DNA from: Methylobacterium adhaesivum
Lineage (GTDB): Bacteria; Pseudomonadota; Alphaproteobacteria; Rhizobiales; Beijerinckiaceae
DNA length: 64,000 nt
Reading direction: 5' to 3'
Assembly (NCBI RefSeq): GCF_022179065.1
Contig: NZ_BPQD01000001.1
Span: forward strand, 434,001 to 498,000
How positions within the stretch are numbered: the first letter of the stretch is position 1; every line of letters begins with the position of its first letter. The notes under the pieces are model-generated. The model did no database searches and was not told where the DNA came from. It saw only the letters and a program-made list of their open reading frames with translations. Positions 11,254-19,727 of the stretch are shown here, one piece after another. The translations under genes and the position numbers were made by a program.

Positions 11254-11766
11254 ATGCGCCCTCCGGACGAACTGATGACCCCGTTCCGCCTCGGCCTTGC
11301 CGGTCTCCTCGCCACCCTGGTCCTCGATCAGGCCTCCAAGCTCTGGCTCTATCGCGGAACTGACCTTGTCCTGACCCAACCCTGGCGGATCGCCCCCTTC
11401 GCCGATCTCCTCGTGGTTTGGAACAGGGGCGTGTCGTATGGTCTGTTTCAGCAGGATGGCGGCTTCGGCCGCTGGCTCCTCGTAGGCATCTCGGCACTCG
11501 CTGCCATCGGCCTCGTGGTGTGGATGCGCCGCACGGACTCGCGCCTCCTCGCCGTCTCCCTCGGCCTGGTGGCGGGCGGCGCCATCGGCAACGCCATCGA
11601 CCGGGCGGTCTACGGGGCGGTGTTCGACTTCGTGCACCTCTACTGGGGCACGTGGTCATGGTACGTGTTCAACATCGCCGATGCCGCCATCGTCGCGGGC
11701 GTCGTGGGCCTCGTGATCGACAGCCTGCGGCCGGACCCGCGCAAGGCGGCCGTGCCGCCGGTCTGA
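11254..11766 (+). CDS. lspA: Lipoprotein signal peptidase (signal peptidase II)
   Basis: Inner-membrane aspartyl protease that removes prolipoprotein signal peptides. 170 residues with four membrane segments. The two catalytic aspartates lie in [15 protein letters not shown] and FNIADAAI, and the first helix ends in the conserved LDQASK. The start could equally be the ATG at 11275; neither has a strong ribosome site. It lies directly downstream of ileS. Confidence 0.94.
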   Translation: MRPPDELMTPFRLGLAGLLATLVLDQASKLWLYRGTDLVLTQPWRIAPFADLLVVWNRGVSYGLFQQDGGFGRWLLVGISALAAIGLVVWMRRTDSRLLAVSLGLVAGGAIGNAIDRAVYGAVFDFVHLYWGTWSWYVFNIADAAIVAGVVGLVIDSLRPDPRKAAVPPV

Positions 11767-11773
11767 GCGTCGC

Positions 11774-11838
11774 GCACGAAACTCCCTTCGGGCCGTCGTG
11801 CTGGGAGCGAGAACCGGCGGGGACCGTCAGTTTTGTGC
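11774..11838. repeat. 65-base inverted-repeat element, copy 1
   Basis: Ends GCACGAAACT and AGTTTTGTGC are complementary (one G-T pair) and enclose GAGAACCGGCGG. The same core and end types recur at 55551-55617 after another gene. It lies just past lspA and is probably a REP/MITE-like repeat that may also end transcription. Confidence 0.7.
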
Positions 11839-12066
11839 GGCCCTCTGCGCCGCTTCGGTCGCCCGTCGCGGCGCACGGAGCCTGTGATCCGTAAACCACA
11901 GCGTGAATCGTTGTCGGCGCCGGTCTGGCGCCCTGCGGTCAAGGCGCCATACGATCGCCCGAAACCGGGATCAGGCGTTTGGAGCCGGATCAGGATCGCC
12001 TTCGTGAACGCGACCAACCGGGCCCGGGCTGCCGGGCGTGGACGACCGGACAGCATCGGGGGCGGC

Positions 12067-12717
12067 ATGATCACACGGCCTGGATTCCTCTCTTCCGTCA
12101 CCGGCCTTCTGGCGGGAGCCATTGTCCTCGCCGGCTCCGCGCAGGCACAGCAGGGCGTGTTCATGCGCGATGCCCTGAGCAACATCGGCCTCATCGAGCC
12201 CGAGAAGCCGGCCATCACCTACCGCGAGCGGGCGCCCCTCGTGATGCCGCCGAAGCTCGACGGCAAGGCGCTGCCGGCGCCGCGTCAGGCCACCGCCTCG
12301 CCGCAATGGCCAAAGGACCCGGAGATCGCTCAGCGCGAGCGCGAGCGAATCGAGGCCCGCAAGCCCATCGTGCGGGGCGCGCAGGGGCGCACGGACGACA
12401 ACAATATGACCCTCTCCATCGACGAGATGCGGGCCGGGCGCCGCGCCGACGCGCAGGTCCGCACGGAGCCGGGGCGGCCCGAGGGCGAGACCGCCGACCG
12501 CAATTCGTTCTGGTCCAACCCCTTCGGCCTGCGGTCCGAGGAGGCGTCCGAGCCGTCCCTGGTGGAACCCGACCGCGACGTGCTGACCGACCCGCCGACC
12601 GGATACCGCAAGCCGCCCCGCAAGGTCGCCAAATCGAGCGGTGAGCCGATCAACAACCCCTCGCGCGAGCGCGAGGAAGCCGATCCGGGCGCCTATATCC
12701 GCTCGCGCGGCAACTGA
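12067..12717 (+). CDS. Exported hypothetical protein upstream of the M16 peptidase pair
   Basis: 216 residues, no family recognised. A signal peptide (FLSSVTGLLAGAIVLAGSAQAQ) is followed by a charged, proline-rich, low-complexity mature part (PEIAQRERERIEARKP, SREREEADPG), which suggests an extended periplasmic or envelope protein. The start is the ATG at 12067 after GGGGGCGG; the longer open frame upstream has no signal sequence. It precedes the M16 pair on the same strand with a 130-base gap, so a functional link is plausible but unproven. Confidence 0.65.
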   Translation: MITRPGFLSSVTGLLAGAIVLAGSAQAQQGVFMRDALSNIGLIEPEKPAITYRERAPLVMPPKLDGKALPAPRQATASPQWPKDPEIAQRERERIEARKPIVRGAQGRTDDNNMTLSIDEMRAGRRADAQVRTEPGRPEGETADRNSFWSNPFGLRSEEASEPSLVEPDRDVLTDPPTGYRKPPRKVAKSSGEPINNPSREREEADPGAYIRSRGN

Positions 12718-12847
12718 CACACTCCGCCGGCCCTGCGGCCGGTCCGTGGCGCTGGTCCGGTCTATGCGACGCGGGGCCGGGCCTCCATGTGATGCTCAAC
12801 GAGACGGACGGTCCCGTGCGGACCGGACGCTGAAGGAAAGCTCTTCG

Positions 12848-14224
12848 ATGCACCTGTTCCGGAAGGACGTTCCGCTCCTCGGCTCCAGCCGCCGCCACGC
12901 CAGCGCGAGCCGGGTCGAGGCCGCGCCGCTCGGGCGCTCCGAGGCGGGCGGCCCCGATGTCGGTGCCTTCACCCTCGACAACGGCCTCGACGTGGTCGTG
13001 GTCCCCGATCACCGTGCCCCCGTCGTCACCCATATGGTCTGGTACCGTAACGGTTCGGCCGATGATCCGCGGGGGCAGTCCGGCATTGCCCACTTCCTCG
13101 AACACCTGATGTTCAAGGGCACCGAGCGGCATCCCGTCGGCGCCTTCTCGAAGGCCGTGTCGGGTCTCGGCGGCCAGGAGAACGCGTTCACGAGCTACGA
13201 CTACACCGCCTATTTCCAGCGCGTGGCCCGCGACCATCTCAAGACCATGATGGAGTTCGAGGCCGACCGCATGACCGGCCTCGTCCTCGACGATGCCGTG
13301 GTGGCGCCCGAGCGCGACGTGGTGCTGGAGGAGCGCCGGATGCGGGTCGAGACCGACCCGTCGGCCCAGCTCTCCGAGGCCATGGCGGCCTCTCTCTTCG
13401 TCCATCATCCCTACGGCACGCCGATCATCGGCTGGATGCACGAGATCGAGGACCTGAACCGCACCCACGCGCTCAACTACTACAAGCGCTTCTATACCCC
13501 CGAGAACGCCATCTTGGTGGTGGCCGGAGACGTGACCGCCGAGGACGTGCGCCGCATGGCCGATGACACCTACGGCCGCGTGACGCCGCAGGGCGCCCGG
13601 CCCGTGCGGGTGCGGGCCCGCGAGCCGGAGCCGAAGGCCCTGCGCCGCTTGGCCGTGGCCGACCCGAAGGTGGAGCAGCCGACTCTGCAGCGGCTCTACC
13701 TCACGCCGTCCTGCATCACCGCCCAGGACGGCGAGTGCCATGCCCTCGAACTCCTCGCGGAGGTGATGGGCGGGGGCTCGACGTCCTACCTCTACCGCAA
13801 GCTCGTCATGGAACTCGGCGTCGCCGTGAATGCGGGCGCCTGGTACATGGGCTCGGCCATCGACGACACCCGCTTCTCCGTCTACGCGATCCCCGCCGAG
13901 GGCGTGAGCCTGGAGAAGCTTGAGGAGGAGGTCGACCGCGTCCTGCGCCGCGCGCCCTCCGAGGCCCTGACGGCCGAGGCCATCGAGCGGGCCAAGACCC
14001 GCCTCGTGGCCGAGACGGTCTATTCTTCCGACAGCCAGTCGTCGCTCGCGCGCATCTACGGCTCGGCCCTCGCCATCGGCGAGAGCATCGACGAGGTGCT
14101 CCGCTGGCCCTCCGACATCGAGGGGGTGACCCAGGCGCGCCTCGCGGCGGTGGCCGAGCGCTACCTCGTGCCGCAACGTTCCGTCACGGGCTACCTGACC
14201 AAGACCCGCGACGCCGACGCCTGA
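12848..14224 (+). CDS. M16 family zinc metallopeptidase (catalytic member)
   Basis: Pitrilysin/processing-peptidase-like protein of 458 residues. The inverted zinc motif HFLEH (His82, Glu85, His86) is intact and is followed by EFEADRM and the downstream acidic segment VVAPERDVVLEERR. The ATG at 12848 lies downstream of GAAGGAAAG. No clear signal peptide is present at this start, although family members are often periplasmic. The next gene encodes a partner lacking the zinc motif, which matches known two-subunit M16 peptidases. Confidence 0.9.
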   Translation: MHLFRKDVPLLGSSRRHASASRVEAAPLGRSEAGGPDVGAFTLDNGLDVVVVPDHRAPVVTHMVWYRNGSADDPRGQSGIAHFLEHLMFKGTERHPVGAFSKAVSGLGGQENAFTSYDYTAYFQRVARDHLKTMMEFEADRMTGLVLDDAVVAPERDVVLEERRMRVETDPSAQLSEAMAASLFVHHPYGTPIIGWMHEIEDLNRTHALNYYKRFYTPENAILVVAGDVTAEDVRRMADDTYGRVTPQGARPVRVRAREPEPKALRRLAVADPKVEQPTLQRLYLTPSCITAQDGECHALELLAEVMGGGSTSYLYRKLVMELGVAVNAGAWYMGSAIDDTRFSVYAIPAEGVSLEKLEEEVDRVLRRAPSEALTAEAIERAKTRLVAETVYSSDSQSSLARIYGSALAIGESIDEVLRWPSDIEGVTQARLAAVAERYLVPQRSVTGYLTKTRDADA

Positions 14225-14297
14225 AGGCCCGGCCACCCGGATTTCGAGGCTGCGGCGCGAAACACGCGCCGCGCCCGGCACAGACAACGAGGTTTCC

Positions 14298-15593
14298 ATG
14301 ACCATGGCTCCCCAACTGGTCGATACCGCGACCCACGCGTCCAACTCGCCGACACAGGCCGTTCCCGTCGCCACGGCGGCCGGCATCGAAGCCTGGCACG
14401 TCGAATCGCAGGTGGTGCCCCTCATCGCCCTGGCCTTCACCTTCGAGGGCGGCGCCGCCCAGGACCCCGAGGGCAAGGCCGGCGTCGCCCAGATGCTGGC
14501 CCGCCTCCTCGACGAGGGGGCCGGAGATCTCGTCTCGGACGCCTTCCAGGAACGCTTGGCGGCCCGGGCCATCGAGCTCTCGTTCCATGCCGGGGCGGAT
14601 GCGCTCGGCGGCTCCCTCAAGATGCTGGTCAAGCACGCCGACGAAGCCATCGACCTCCTGGCCCTGGCGCTCGCCAAGCCCCGCCTCGACCCCGACGCCA
14701 TCGAGCGGGTGCGGGCCCAGACCCTCGCGGGCCTGCGCTACCAGCAGAACGATCCGGGCGTGATGGCCTCGCGCCGCTTCTTCGCCGAGGCCTTCGCCGG
14801 CCATCCCTATGCCCGGCCCTCGTCGGGCACGCCCGAGAGCATCGCGGCCATCACCCGCGACGACCTCGTGGAGCTCCATCGCAAGATCGTCGGACGTGGT
14901 GCCGTGAAGGTCGCGGCGGTCGGCGCCATCGATGCCGCGCGCCTCGCCGATGCCCTGGAGCGCGCCTTCGGCCGCCTCGATCTCGCCGCCCCCCTCACGG
15001 TGGTGCCGCAGACGCGGGTGGGCAATCTCGGCCAGCGTCACGTCGTCGATATCGACGTGCCGCAATCGGTCCTGCGCTTCGGCATGGGCGGCGTGCCGTG
15101 GCGCGACCCCGATTTCATCCCGGCCTACGTGCTGAACCACATCCTGGGCGGCGGCTCCTTCACCTCGCGCCTGTTCCAGGAGGTGCGGGAGAAGCGCGGC
15201 CTCGCCTATTCGGTGGGCACGTCCCTCGTCAGTCACCGCGCCTCCGCCATGACCTGGGGCTACACCGCCACGAAGAACGAGCGCGTCGGCGAGGCCCTCG
15301 CGGTGATCGGCGACGAGATCGGACGGCTGATCTCCGAGGGTCCCTCCGACGAGGAACTGCAGAAGGCCAAGGACTACCTCACCGGTTCCTACGCGCTGGG
15401 CTTCGACACCTCGACGAAGATCGCCCATCAGCTCGCCCAGATCGCCTTCGAGGGCCTGGGCATGGACTATATCGCCCGGCGCAACGACCTCGTCGCCAAC
15501 GTCACCCAGGCCGACATCCGCCGCGCGGGCGCCCGCACCTTCGCGGACGGCAAGATGCTCGTGGTGGCGGCCGGCCGGCCCACCGACTTCTGA
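14298..15593 (+). CDS. M16 family peptidase-like protein (non-catalytic partner)
   Basis: 431 residues. It keeps the M16 fold and the C-terminal R/Y-type motif LFQEVREKRGLAYSVG, but the HxxEH position reads QMLARLLDEG, so it cannot bind zinc in the usual way. Such subunits normally shape the chamber of a heterodimer with the active member, here the gene 73 bases upstream. Start ATG at 14298. The two genes very likely form one operon. Confidence 0.88.
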   Translation: MTMAPQLVDTATHASNSPTQAVPVATAAGIEAWHVESQVVPLIALAFTFEGGAAQDPEGKAGVAQMLARLLDEGAGDLVSDAFQERLAARAIELSFHAGADALGGSLKMLVKHADEAIDLLALALAKPRLDPDAIERVRAQTLAGLRYQQNDPGVMASRRFFAEAFAGHPYARPSSGTPESIAAITRDDLVELHRKIVGRGAVKVAAVGAIDAARLADALERAFGRLDLAAPLTVVPQTRVGNLGQRHVVDIDVPQSVLRFGMGGVPWRDPDFIPAYVLNHILGGGSFTSRLFQEVREKRGLAYSVGTSLVSHRASAMTWGYTATKNERVGEALAVIGDEIGRLISEGPSDEELQKAKDYLTGSYALGFDTSTKIAHQLAQIAFEGLGMDYIARRNDLVANVTQADIRRAGARTFADGKMLVVAAGRPTDF

Positions 15594-15670
15594 GAGACAT
15601 CCGGGGATGCTCCGGGGCATGGCGGTTGCTACACTGCGCCGCCTGCCATGGATCCTGGGATCGCTCCGGA

Positions 15671-16270
15671 ATGACCTCTGCCCTGTCGACGCTCCTCGCC
15701 CGCGCGGCGATCATGCCCCTGGCCCTCGTGATCGCGACGCCCGCCCTGGCCCATCCCGGCCATGATGCTGGGGGCGCGACTCAAGGTTTCCTGCATCCCC
15801 TCGGCGGGCTCGACCACGTGCTCGCCATGGTGGCGGTTGGCCTCATCGCGGCGCGCATCGGCGGACGGGCGCTGCTGCTCGTACCGGCGGCTTTCCTCGC
15901 CATGATGGCCGTCGGCGGTGCCGCCGGTGCCCTCGGGTGGGATCTCCCCTATGTCGAGACCGGCATCGCCCTGTCGGTCCTCGTCCTCGGGCTGGTCCTC
16001 GCCCTCGGGGCGGTGCCGCCCGTGGCCGGCGCCATGGCCCTCGTCGGCGCGTTCGCGGTGTTCCATGGCTTCGCCCACGGCGCCGAGATGCCCGGCGCCG
16101 CATCGGGTGTCGCCTACGGTCTTGGCTTCCTTGCCGCCACGGCGTTCCTGCACGCCGCCGGCCTCGGCCTTGGCCTCGCCGCCCGCCGCCTCGATACCCC
16201 TCCTGCCCTGCGCGTCGCCGGGGCGGCCCTGGCCGCCGCCGGCCTCGGTCTCCTCGCCGGCGCCTTCTGA
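15671..16270 (+). CDS. HupE/UreJ family membrane protein
   Basis: 199 residues with a signal sequence ending near ALAHPGH and six further hydrophobic segments. The family signature HPLGGLDHVLAMVAVG and the histidines in FHGFAHGAEMP are present. The family is associated with nickel or cobalt uptake for hydrogenase and urease, but neither enzyme is encoded in this window. Start ATG at 15671. It converges on the azoreductase gene with a 7-base gap. Confidence 0.85.
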   Translation: MTSALSTLLARAAIMPLALVIATPALAHPGHDAGGATQGFLHPLGGLDHVLAMVAVGLIAARIGGRALLLVPAAFLAMMAVGGAAGALGWDLPYVETGIALSVLVLGLVLALGAVPPVAGAMALVGAFAVFHGFAHGAEMPGAASGVAYGLGFLAATAFLHAAGLGLGLAARRLDTPPALRVAGAALAAAGLGLLAGAF

Positions 16271-16277
16271 CGCGGCG

Positions 16278-16901
16278 TCAGAGCGTCGCCGCCAGGGCCT
16301 CGGCCTCGGCGCGGCCCTTAGCGCGGGACTCCCGGTCGAGATCGGCGCCCATCAGACCCTTCTCCACCGCAATCTGATGCACGTCGGTGATGCCGACCAT
16401 GCGCAGCCAGGTGGCCATGTAGGTCGATTGGTGATCGTAGATCTCGGCCGGGAAATCCGCCCCGATGGCGACGCCGCGCGCGTTGATCACCACGGCCTTC
16501 GCGGTCAGCAGCCCGTTCTGGCCGCGCTCGTCGAAGCTGAACAGCAGGTCCTTCTGCGATACGAGATCGAACAGGTGCTTGAGCTTGTACGGGATCGTGT
16601 AGTTCCACATCGGCACGCCGAACACGAGGAGGTCCGCCGCCTGGAAGCGGCCGGCGAGCGCCCGGATCGCGCCCCATGCCGCATCTTGCGCCGGGCTCAA
16701 GGCCTCGCCCGCGAGCCCAGCGTACTTCGCCGCGAGCGCCTCGCCATCGAATTCCGGCAGATCGGTGTTCCAGACGTCGAGGGTGTCGACGGTGCCGTCG
16801 GGATGGCGGGCGCGCCAAGCTTCGAGGAAGGCATGCGCCACTTCGATGGAGGCGGACCGCTCCTTGCGCGGCGAGGCTTCGACGTAGAGGAGATGCGGCA
16901 T
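16278..16901 (-). CDS. azoR: FMN-dependent NADH-azoreductase (AzoR/AcpD family)
   Basis: Flavodoxin-fold NAD(P)H:quinone or azo-compound reductase, cytoplasmic, probably dimeric. 207 residues. The FMN loop is [12 protein letters not shown] near the N-terminus; [21 protein letters not shown] is the family hallmark. The ATG at 16901 has GGAG 8 bases upstream; a longer reading from 16937 adds a non-conserved extension. A quinone/aromatic detoxification role would fit the ring-cleaving dioxygenase homologue encoded divergently from it. Confidence 0.9.
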   Translation of the reverse strand: MPHLLYVEASPRKERSASIEVAHAFLEAWRARHPDGTVDTLDVWNTDLPEFDGEALAAKYAGLAGEALSPAQDAAWGAIRALAGRFQAADLLVFGVPMWNYTIPYKLKHLFDLVSQKDLLFSFDERGQNGLLTAKAVVINARGVAIGADFPAEIYDHQSTYMATWLRMVGITDVHQIAVEKGLMGADLDRESRAKGRAEAEALAATL

Positions 16902-17046
16902 CGAGGGCTCCGGGTTAGGCTGGGAAACGAACCCCACCTATCGCGCCGGGCGCCCCACGCCAGGGGGCACACCGCTTTGTCATAGGCGGGGGGTGGCCCC
17001 ATCTGACCCTTGGACCGACCCTGAGTCACCCAGCCGGATAAGCGCG

Positions 17047-17982
17047 ATGCACCTCACCGGAATCCACCACCTCACCGCCATCACGGCGCGGGCTGCCGAC
17101 AACGCCGCGTTCTACACCCGCACCCTCGGCTTGCGGCTCGTGAAGAAGACGGTGAATCAGGACGACGTCTCGGCCTATCACCTGTTCTACGCCGACGGCC
17201 TCGCCTCACCCGGCACCGATCTCACCTTCTTCGACTGGCCGGCGCCGCCCGAGCGGCGCGGCACGGACAGCATCACCCGCACGGGCCTGCGGGTTGCGGG
17301 GACCGCCGCCATCGATTGGTGGCGCGAGCACCTCGCCCGGCAGGGCGTCGCCCATGCCGAGCCGGTGGAGCGCGACGGGCGATACAGCCTGGATTTCGAG
17401 GATGCGGAAGGCCAGCGCTTCATGCTCGTCGACGATGGCGGCGCCGGTCCGGCTCACCCCTGGGCGCGCAGCCCCGTGCCGGCCGAGCACCAGATCCGTG
17501 GCCTCGGGCCGATCCGCCTCGCCGTTGCGCAGGTCGGGCGGACCGAGGCGGTTCTCTCCGAGGTTCTGGGTATGGCCCGCGATCGCACCTACGCGCTGCC
17601 GGAGGGCGCGGTCCGGGTCTGGCGCATGGGGGAGGGGGGACCGGCCGCCGAACTCCACCTCTTGGCCCAGCCCGACCTGCCGCCGGCGCGCCAGGGGGCG
17701 GGCGCCGTCCATCACGTCGCCTTCCGAATCCCCGATGCGGACTACGCAGCCTGGGCCGATCGCCTGAAGGTGAAGCGCATGCCGACGAGTGGCCCCATCG
17801 ACCGGTTCTATTTCCAGAGCCTGTACTTCCGCGAGCCCAACGGCATCCTGTTCGAGATCGCCACGGACGGTCCCGGCTTCACCGCCGACGAGCCCCTGGA
17901 GACCTTGGGCGAGCATCTGGCGCTTCCTCCGTTCCTCGAAGGACGCCGGGCCGAGATCGAGGCCGGGCTGAAGCCGCTTTGA
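17047..17982 (+). CDS. Ring-cleaving dioxygenase of the glyoxalase fold (MhqO-like)
   Basis: 311 residues made of two vicinal-oxygen-chelate halves. Likely metal ligands are the His of IHHLTAI near the N-terminus, the His of VHHVAF in the second half, and the Glu of ILFEIAT. Relatives act on hydroquinones and catechols, so together with the divergent azoreductase this suggests quinone handling. The first ATG of the frame (16993) adds 18 unconserved residues; 17047 is preferred. The substrate is not determined. Confidence 0.82.
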   Translation: MHLTGIHHLTAITARAADNAAFYTRTLGLRLVKKTVNQDDVSAYHLFYADGLASPGTDLTFFDWPAPPERRGTDSITRTGLRVAGTAAIDWWREHLARQGVAHAEPVERDGRYSLDFEDAEGQRFMLVDDGGAGPAHPWARSPVPAEHQIRGLGPIRLAVAQVGRTEAVLSEVLGMARDRTYALPEGAVRVWRMGEGGPAAELHLLAQPDLPPARQGAGAVHHVAFRIPDADYAAWADRLKVKRMPTSGPIDRFYFQSLYFREPNGILFEIATDGPGFTADEPLETLGEHLALPPFLEGRRAEIEAGLKPL

Positions 17983-18138
17983 CTCGGGCTCGCGGTAATC
18001 GAGAGTGATTCCAGACAGTTGCGGCAAAGCCCCGCCCCCGGCGGCGCGGGGCACCTGTGCGCCCGCACCGCCTTGACGCGGGCACCGCAGGTGCGAGAAG
18101 ACGCCCGCAAAGCTTCGAGATGCAAGACGGACCCGGCG

Positions 18139-18912
18139 ATGAGCAAGTTCAACGAGGAGCGCGTGCTCTCCGTCCACCACTGGACGGACACCCTGTTCTC
18201 CTTCCGCACGACCCGCGATCCCGCGTTCCGCTTCCGCAACGGTGAGTTCGTGATGATCGGCATCGAGGTGGAGGGCCGTCCGCTCCTGCGTGCCTATTCG
18301 GTCGTCTCGGCGAATTATGAGGAAGAACTCGAGTTCTTCTCCATCAAGGTCGCCAACGGCCCCCTGACCTCCAAGCTCCAGCACCTTAAGGTCGGCGACC
18401 CGATCATGGTCGGCAAGAAGCCGACCGGCACGCTGGTGCTCGACAATCTGATGCCGGGGCGTAACCTCTATCTGCTGGGCACCGGCACGGGTCTCGCCCC
18501 CTTCATGTCGATCATCAAGGACCCGGAGACTTACGAGCGCTTCGAGAAGGTGGTGCTCGTCCACGGCTGCCGGCACGTGCAGGAACTCGCCTACGGCGAG
18601 ACCATCACGCAGGACCTGCCGAACCACGAGTTCCTGGGCGAGGTGATCTCCGCCGGACTGATCTACTACCCCACCGTCACCCGCGAGCCGTTCCGCAACC
18701 GCGGCCGGATCACCGACCTCATGACCTCCGGCAAGCTGTTCGCGGATATCGGCCTGCCGCCGATGTCCGTGGAGAACGACCGGTTCATGCTCTGCGGCAG
18801 CCCGGACATGATCCGCGACACCCGCGCCTTGCTGACGGATGGCGGCTACGTCGAGGGCAACCACGGCGAGGCCGGCCACTACGTCATCGAGAAGGCGTTT
18901 GTCGAAAAGTGA
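18139..18912 (+). CDS. fpr: Ferredoxin-NADP reductase
   Basis: Soluble FAD enzyme that moves electrons between NADPH and ferredoxin or flavodoxin. 257 residues, bacterial subclass. The FAD motif is RAYSVVS, the NADP loop is LLGTGTGLAPF, and the C-terminal segment is GHYVIEKAFVEK. Start ATG at 18139. The stop lies 13 bases before the GTG of bioD, so the two may be co-transcribed. Such reductases serve oxidative-stress defence and Fe-S enzymes. Confidence 0.94.
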   Translation: MSKFNEERVLSVHHWTDTLFSFRTTRDPAFRFRNGEFVMIGIEVEGRPLLRAYSVVSANYEEELEFFSIKVANGPLTSKLQHLKVGDPIMVGKKPTGTLVLDNLMPGRNLYLLGTGTGLAPFMSIIKDPETYERFEKVVLVHGCRHVQELAYGETITQDLPNHEFLGEVISAGLIYYPTVTREPFRNRGRITDLMTSGKLFADIGLPPMSVENDRFMLCGSPDMIRDTRALLTDGGYVEGNHGEAGHYVIEKAFVEK

Positions 18913-18925
18913 GCCGCGTCGCGAT

Positions 18926-19609
18926 GTGAGCGGCAACGCCGTCTTTATCGCCGGCGCCGGGACCGAGATCGGCAAGACCTACGTCACCGCTGCCTTGACG
19001 CGGCGCCTGCGGGGCGACGGGCACGACGTCCGCACCCTCAAGCCCGTCGCCAGCGGCGTGCCGCCCATCGGGGATCCCGACTTCCGAACCAGCGACACGG
19101 CGATTCTCCTTGAGGCGCAGGGGCTCGTCGTGACGCCCGAGAACGTCGCGGCCTGCTCGCCGTGGCGGTTCTCGGCGCCCCTCGCGCCCGATCTCGCCGC
19201 CGCCCGCGAAGGCCGCACCCTGGCACTCGCCGACCTCGTCGCCTGGTGTCGGGCCGAGATGGGCGCGACGCCGCCGGGCTCCACCCTCCTCGTCGAGGGC
19301 GTCGGCGGCCTGATGAGTCCGGTGACGGCCGATCACACCGGCCTCGACTGGCTGAAAGCCCTGTCCGTGCCGGCGCTCCTCGTCACCGGCTCCTATCTCG
19401 GTGCCATCAGCCACGCCCTGACGGCTGCCGAGACCCTGCGGCTCCACGATGTTCCCCTGCTCGGCCTCGCGGTCTGTGAGAGCCCCGATGCCCCGACTCC
19501 CATTGAGACCGTGGCTGCCGCCATCCGTCGGCACGTCGCCGTCCCGGTCCACGAGATCGTGCGCGGGGGCGCCTGCCCGGCCGGTCTCGCCCGGCTGGTT
19601 GGTGCGTAG
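18926..19609 (+). CDS. bioD: Dethiobiotin synthetase
   Basis: ATP-dependent carboxylation of 7,8-diaminopelargonate to dethiobiotin. 227 residues; P-loop GAGTEIGKTYVTAAL at the N-terminus, then LKPVASG and EGVGGLMSPV typical of BioD. The start is the GTG at 18926; the frame has no nearby ATG and earlier codons belong to fpr. The partner gene bioA is 42 kb away in this window, so the biotin genes are dispersed here. Confidence 0.92.
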   Translation: MSGNAVFIAGAGTEIGKTYVTAALTRRLRGDGHDVRTLKPVASGVPPIGDPDFRTSDTAILLEAQGLVVTPENVAACSPWRFSAPLAPDLAAAREGRTLALADLVAWCRAEMGATPPGSTLLVEGVGGLMSPVTADHTGLDWLKALSVPALLVTGSYLGAISHALTAAETLRLHDVPLLGLAVCESPDAPTPIETVAAAIRRHVAVPVHEIVRGGACPAGLARLVGA

Positions 19610-19727
19610 GCAGGCGGCGCCGGGCGCCACGTCTCGACGGCGATTTTCATCCCTGGACGCCGGCCGGCGATCTCCCTAACTCGTCGGGGAAGAAGCGTCG
19701 CCGAGGCGCCCCGCCGGAGATCCGCCC

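Noticed and set aside
9177-11315. 712-codon minus-strand frame opposite ileS
   Set aside because: Shadow of IleRS, which has all class I motifs.
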